A stretch of 22,760 nucleotides of DNA. It comes from Betaproteobacteria bacterium. Its GTDB lineage: Bacteria > Pseudomonadota > Gammaproteobacteria > Burkholderiales > SG8-39. The stretch is taken from assembly GCA_004298295.1 (NCBI GenBank), contig SCUH01000129.1, forward strand, positions 1 through 22,760, written 5' to 3'. Positions 22,572 through 22,760 of the stretch are shown here, piece after piece. The notes below the pieces were generated by a model. It searched no databases and was not told the DNA's origin. It saw only the letters and a program-made list of their open reading frames with translations. Position numbers and translations under genes: made by a program. How positions within the stretch are numbered: position 1 is the first letter of the stretch; each line of letters begins with the position of its first letter.

Positions 22572-22760
22572 TCATTCTCCTCTCAATTCGGCGAACAGCC
22601 TGAGATAGCCGTCCGCCATCGCGTCCATCGAAAACTTCCAGCGCACGAGGCGCTGCCCGGCGCGGGCGAACCGCTCGGCGCGCGCGCGCTGGGTCAGCGC
22701 CGCGAAGAGCGCTTGCGCGATTTCAGCCGGATGGGTGGAATCGAGCAGCCAACCGGTGCG
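22572..22760 (-). CDS. Glycosyltransferase family 4-like protein, C-terminal fragment (truncated by window edge)
   Basis: The frame enters from the right edge and gives the last 62 residues, starting RTGWLLDSTHP. That segment and the helices AEIAQALFAALTQ, RFARAGQRLVRWKFSMDAMADGYLRLF are typical of the end of GT4-type sugar transferases (residue loss of nucleotide-sugar domain, then a C-terminal helix crossing back). Substrate unknown. Its stop, 4 nt before the YkuD-like gene, carries the likely ribosome-binding sequence for that gene (GAGGAG). Confidence 0.72.
   Translation of the reverse strand, partial: RTGWLLDSTHPAEIAQALFAALTQRARAERFARAGQRLVRWKFSMDAMADGYLRLFAELRGE

Noticed and set aside
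1..22760. CRISPR arrays, tRNA or rRNA genes, transposases and attachment sites
   Set aside because: I looked for regular repeats, cloverleaf-like sequence, transposase motifs and flanking direct repeats and found none I could support.

Overview
The window is a GC-rich bacterial chromosome segment (roughly two-thirds G+C, densely packed, strong third-position G/C bias). DnaE, HrpA, ArgC, the Hyf-like subunits and a ChpS/ChpB-type toxin-antitoxin pair all look proteobacterial, most likely betaproteobacterial. That placement comes from protein resemblance and composition only; no rRNA or tRNA gene is present.

Left part (1-6664). The window opens inside a group 4 hydrogenase-like operon on the + strand, with a HyfG/NuoCD-like large subunit followed by a HyfI/NuoB-like small subunit. 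The large subunit has lost both Cys-x2-Cys nickel-iron sites, so this is an 'energy-converting hydrogenase-related' (Ehr-type) complex, not a hydrogenase. Convergent to it is a tight minus-strand cluster: a ModA-like binding lipoprotein carrying a CSSC motif, then three exported DsrE-like proteins in tandem, one of them a lipoprotein with a possible ATC start. An acylphosphatase gene diverges from that cluster. An HTH regulator is divergent from a flavoprotein-like oxidase whose FAD domain is eroded.

Middle (6692-15879). dnaE lies on the minus strand, and a ten-helix EamA/DMT transporter diverges from it. Next comes an AT-richer pocket (about 11035-12068) holding one secreted protein of unknown function, several inverted repeats and non-coding debris. 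It borders a decayed M20 amidohydrolase pseudogene with a lost metal ligand, an internal deletion and a missing N-terminus. A methyltransferase, argC and a cysteine-rich flavodoxin-fold protein follow, all on the minus strand.

Right part (15899-22760). One long minus-strand run reads glycosyltransferase (partial), YkuD-like protein with an apparently dead active site, ChpS/MazE-like antitoxin, ChpB/MazF-like toxin, hrpA, EI24 membrane protein, molybdopterin-binding-fold protein, flavodoxin-fold protein. Several junctions overlap by 1-4 nt. A palindrome overlapping a -10 box upstream of the antitoxin suggests an autoregulated promoter that could also feed hrpA.

The least ordinary items are the nickel-free Ehr large subunit, the exported DsrE trio with its binding lipoprotein, and the YkuD pseudoenzyme with its glycine/alanine and Ser/Asp tail. 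None of these can be called a new system from this sequence alone.
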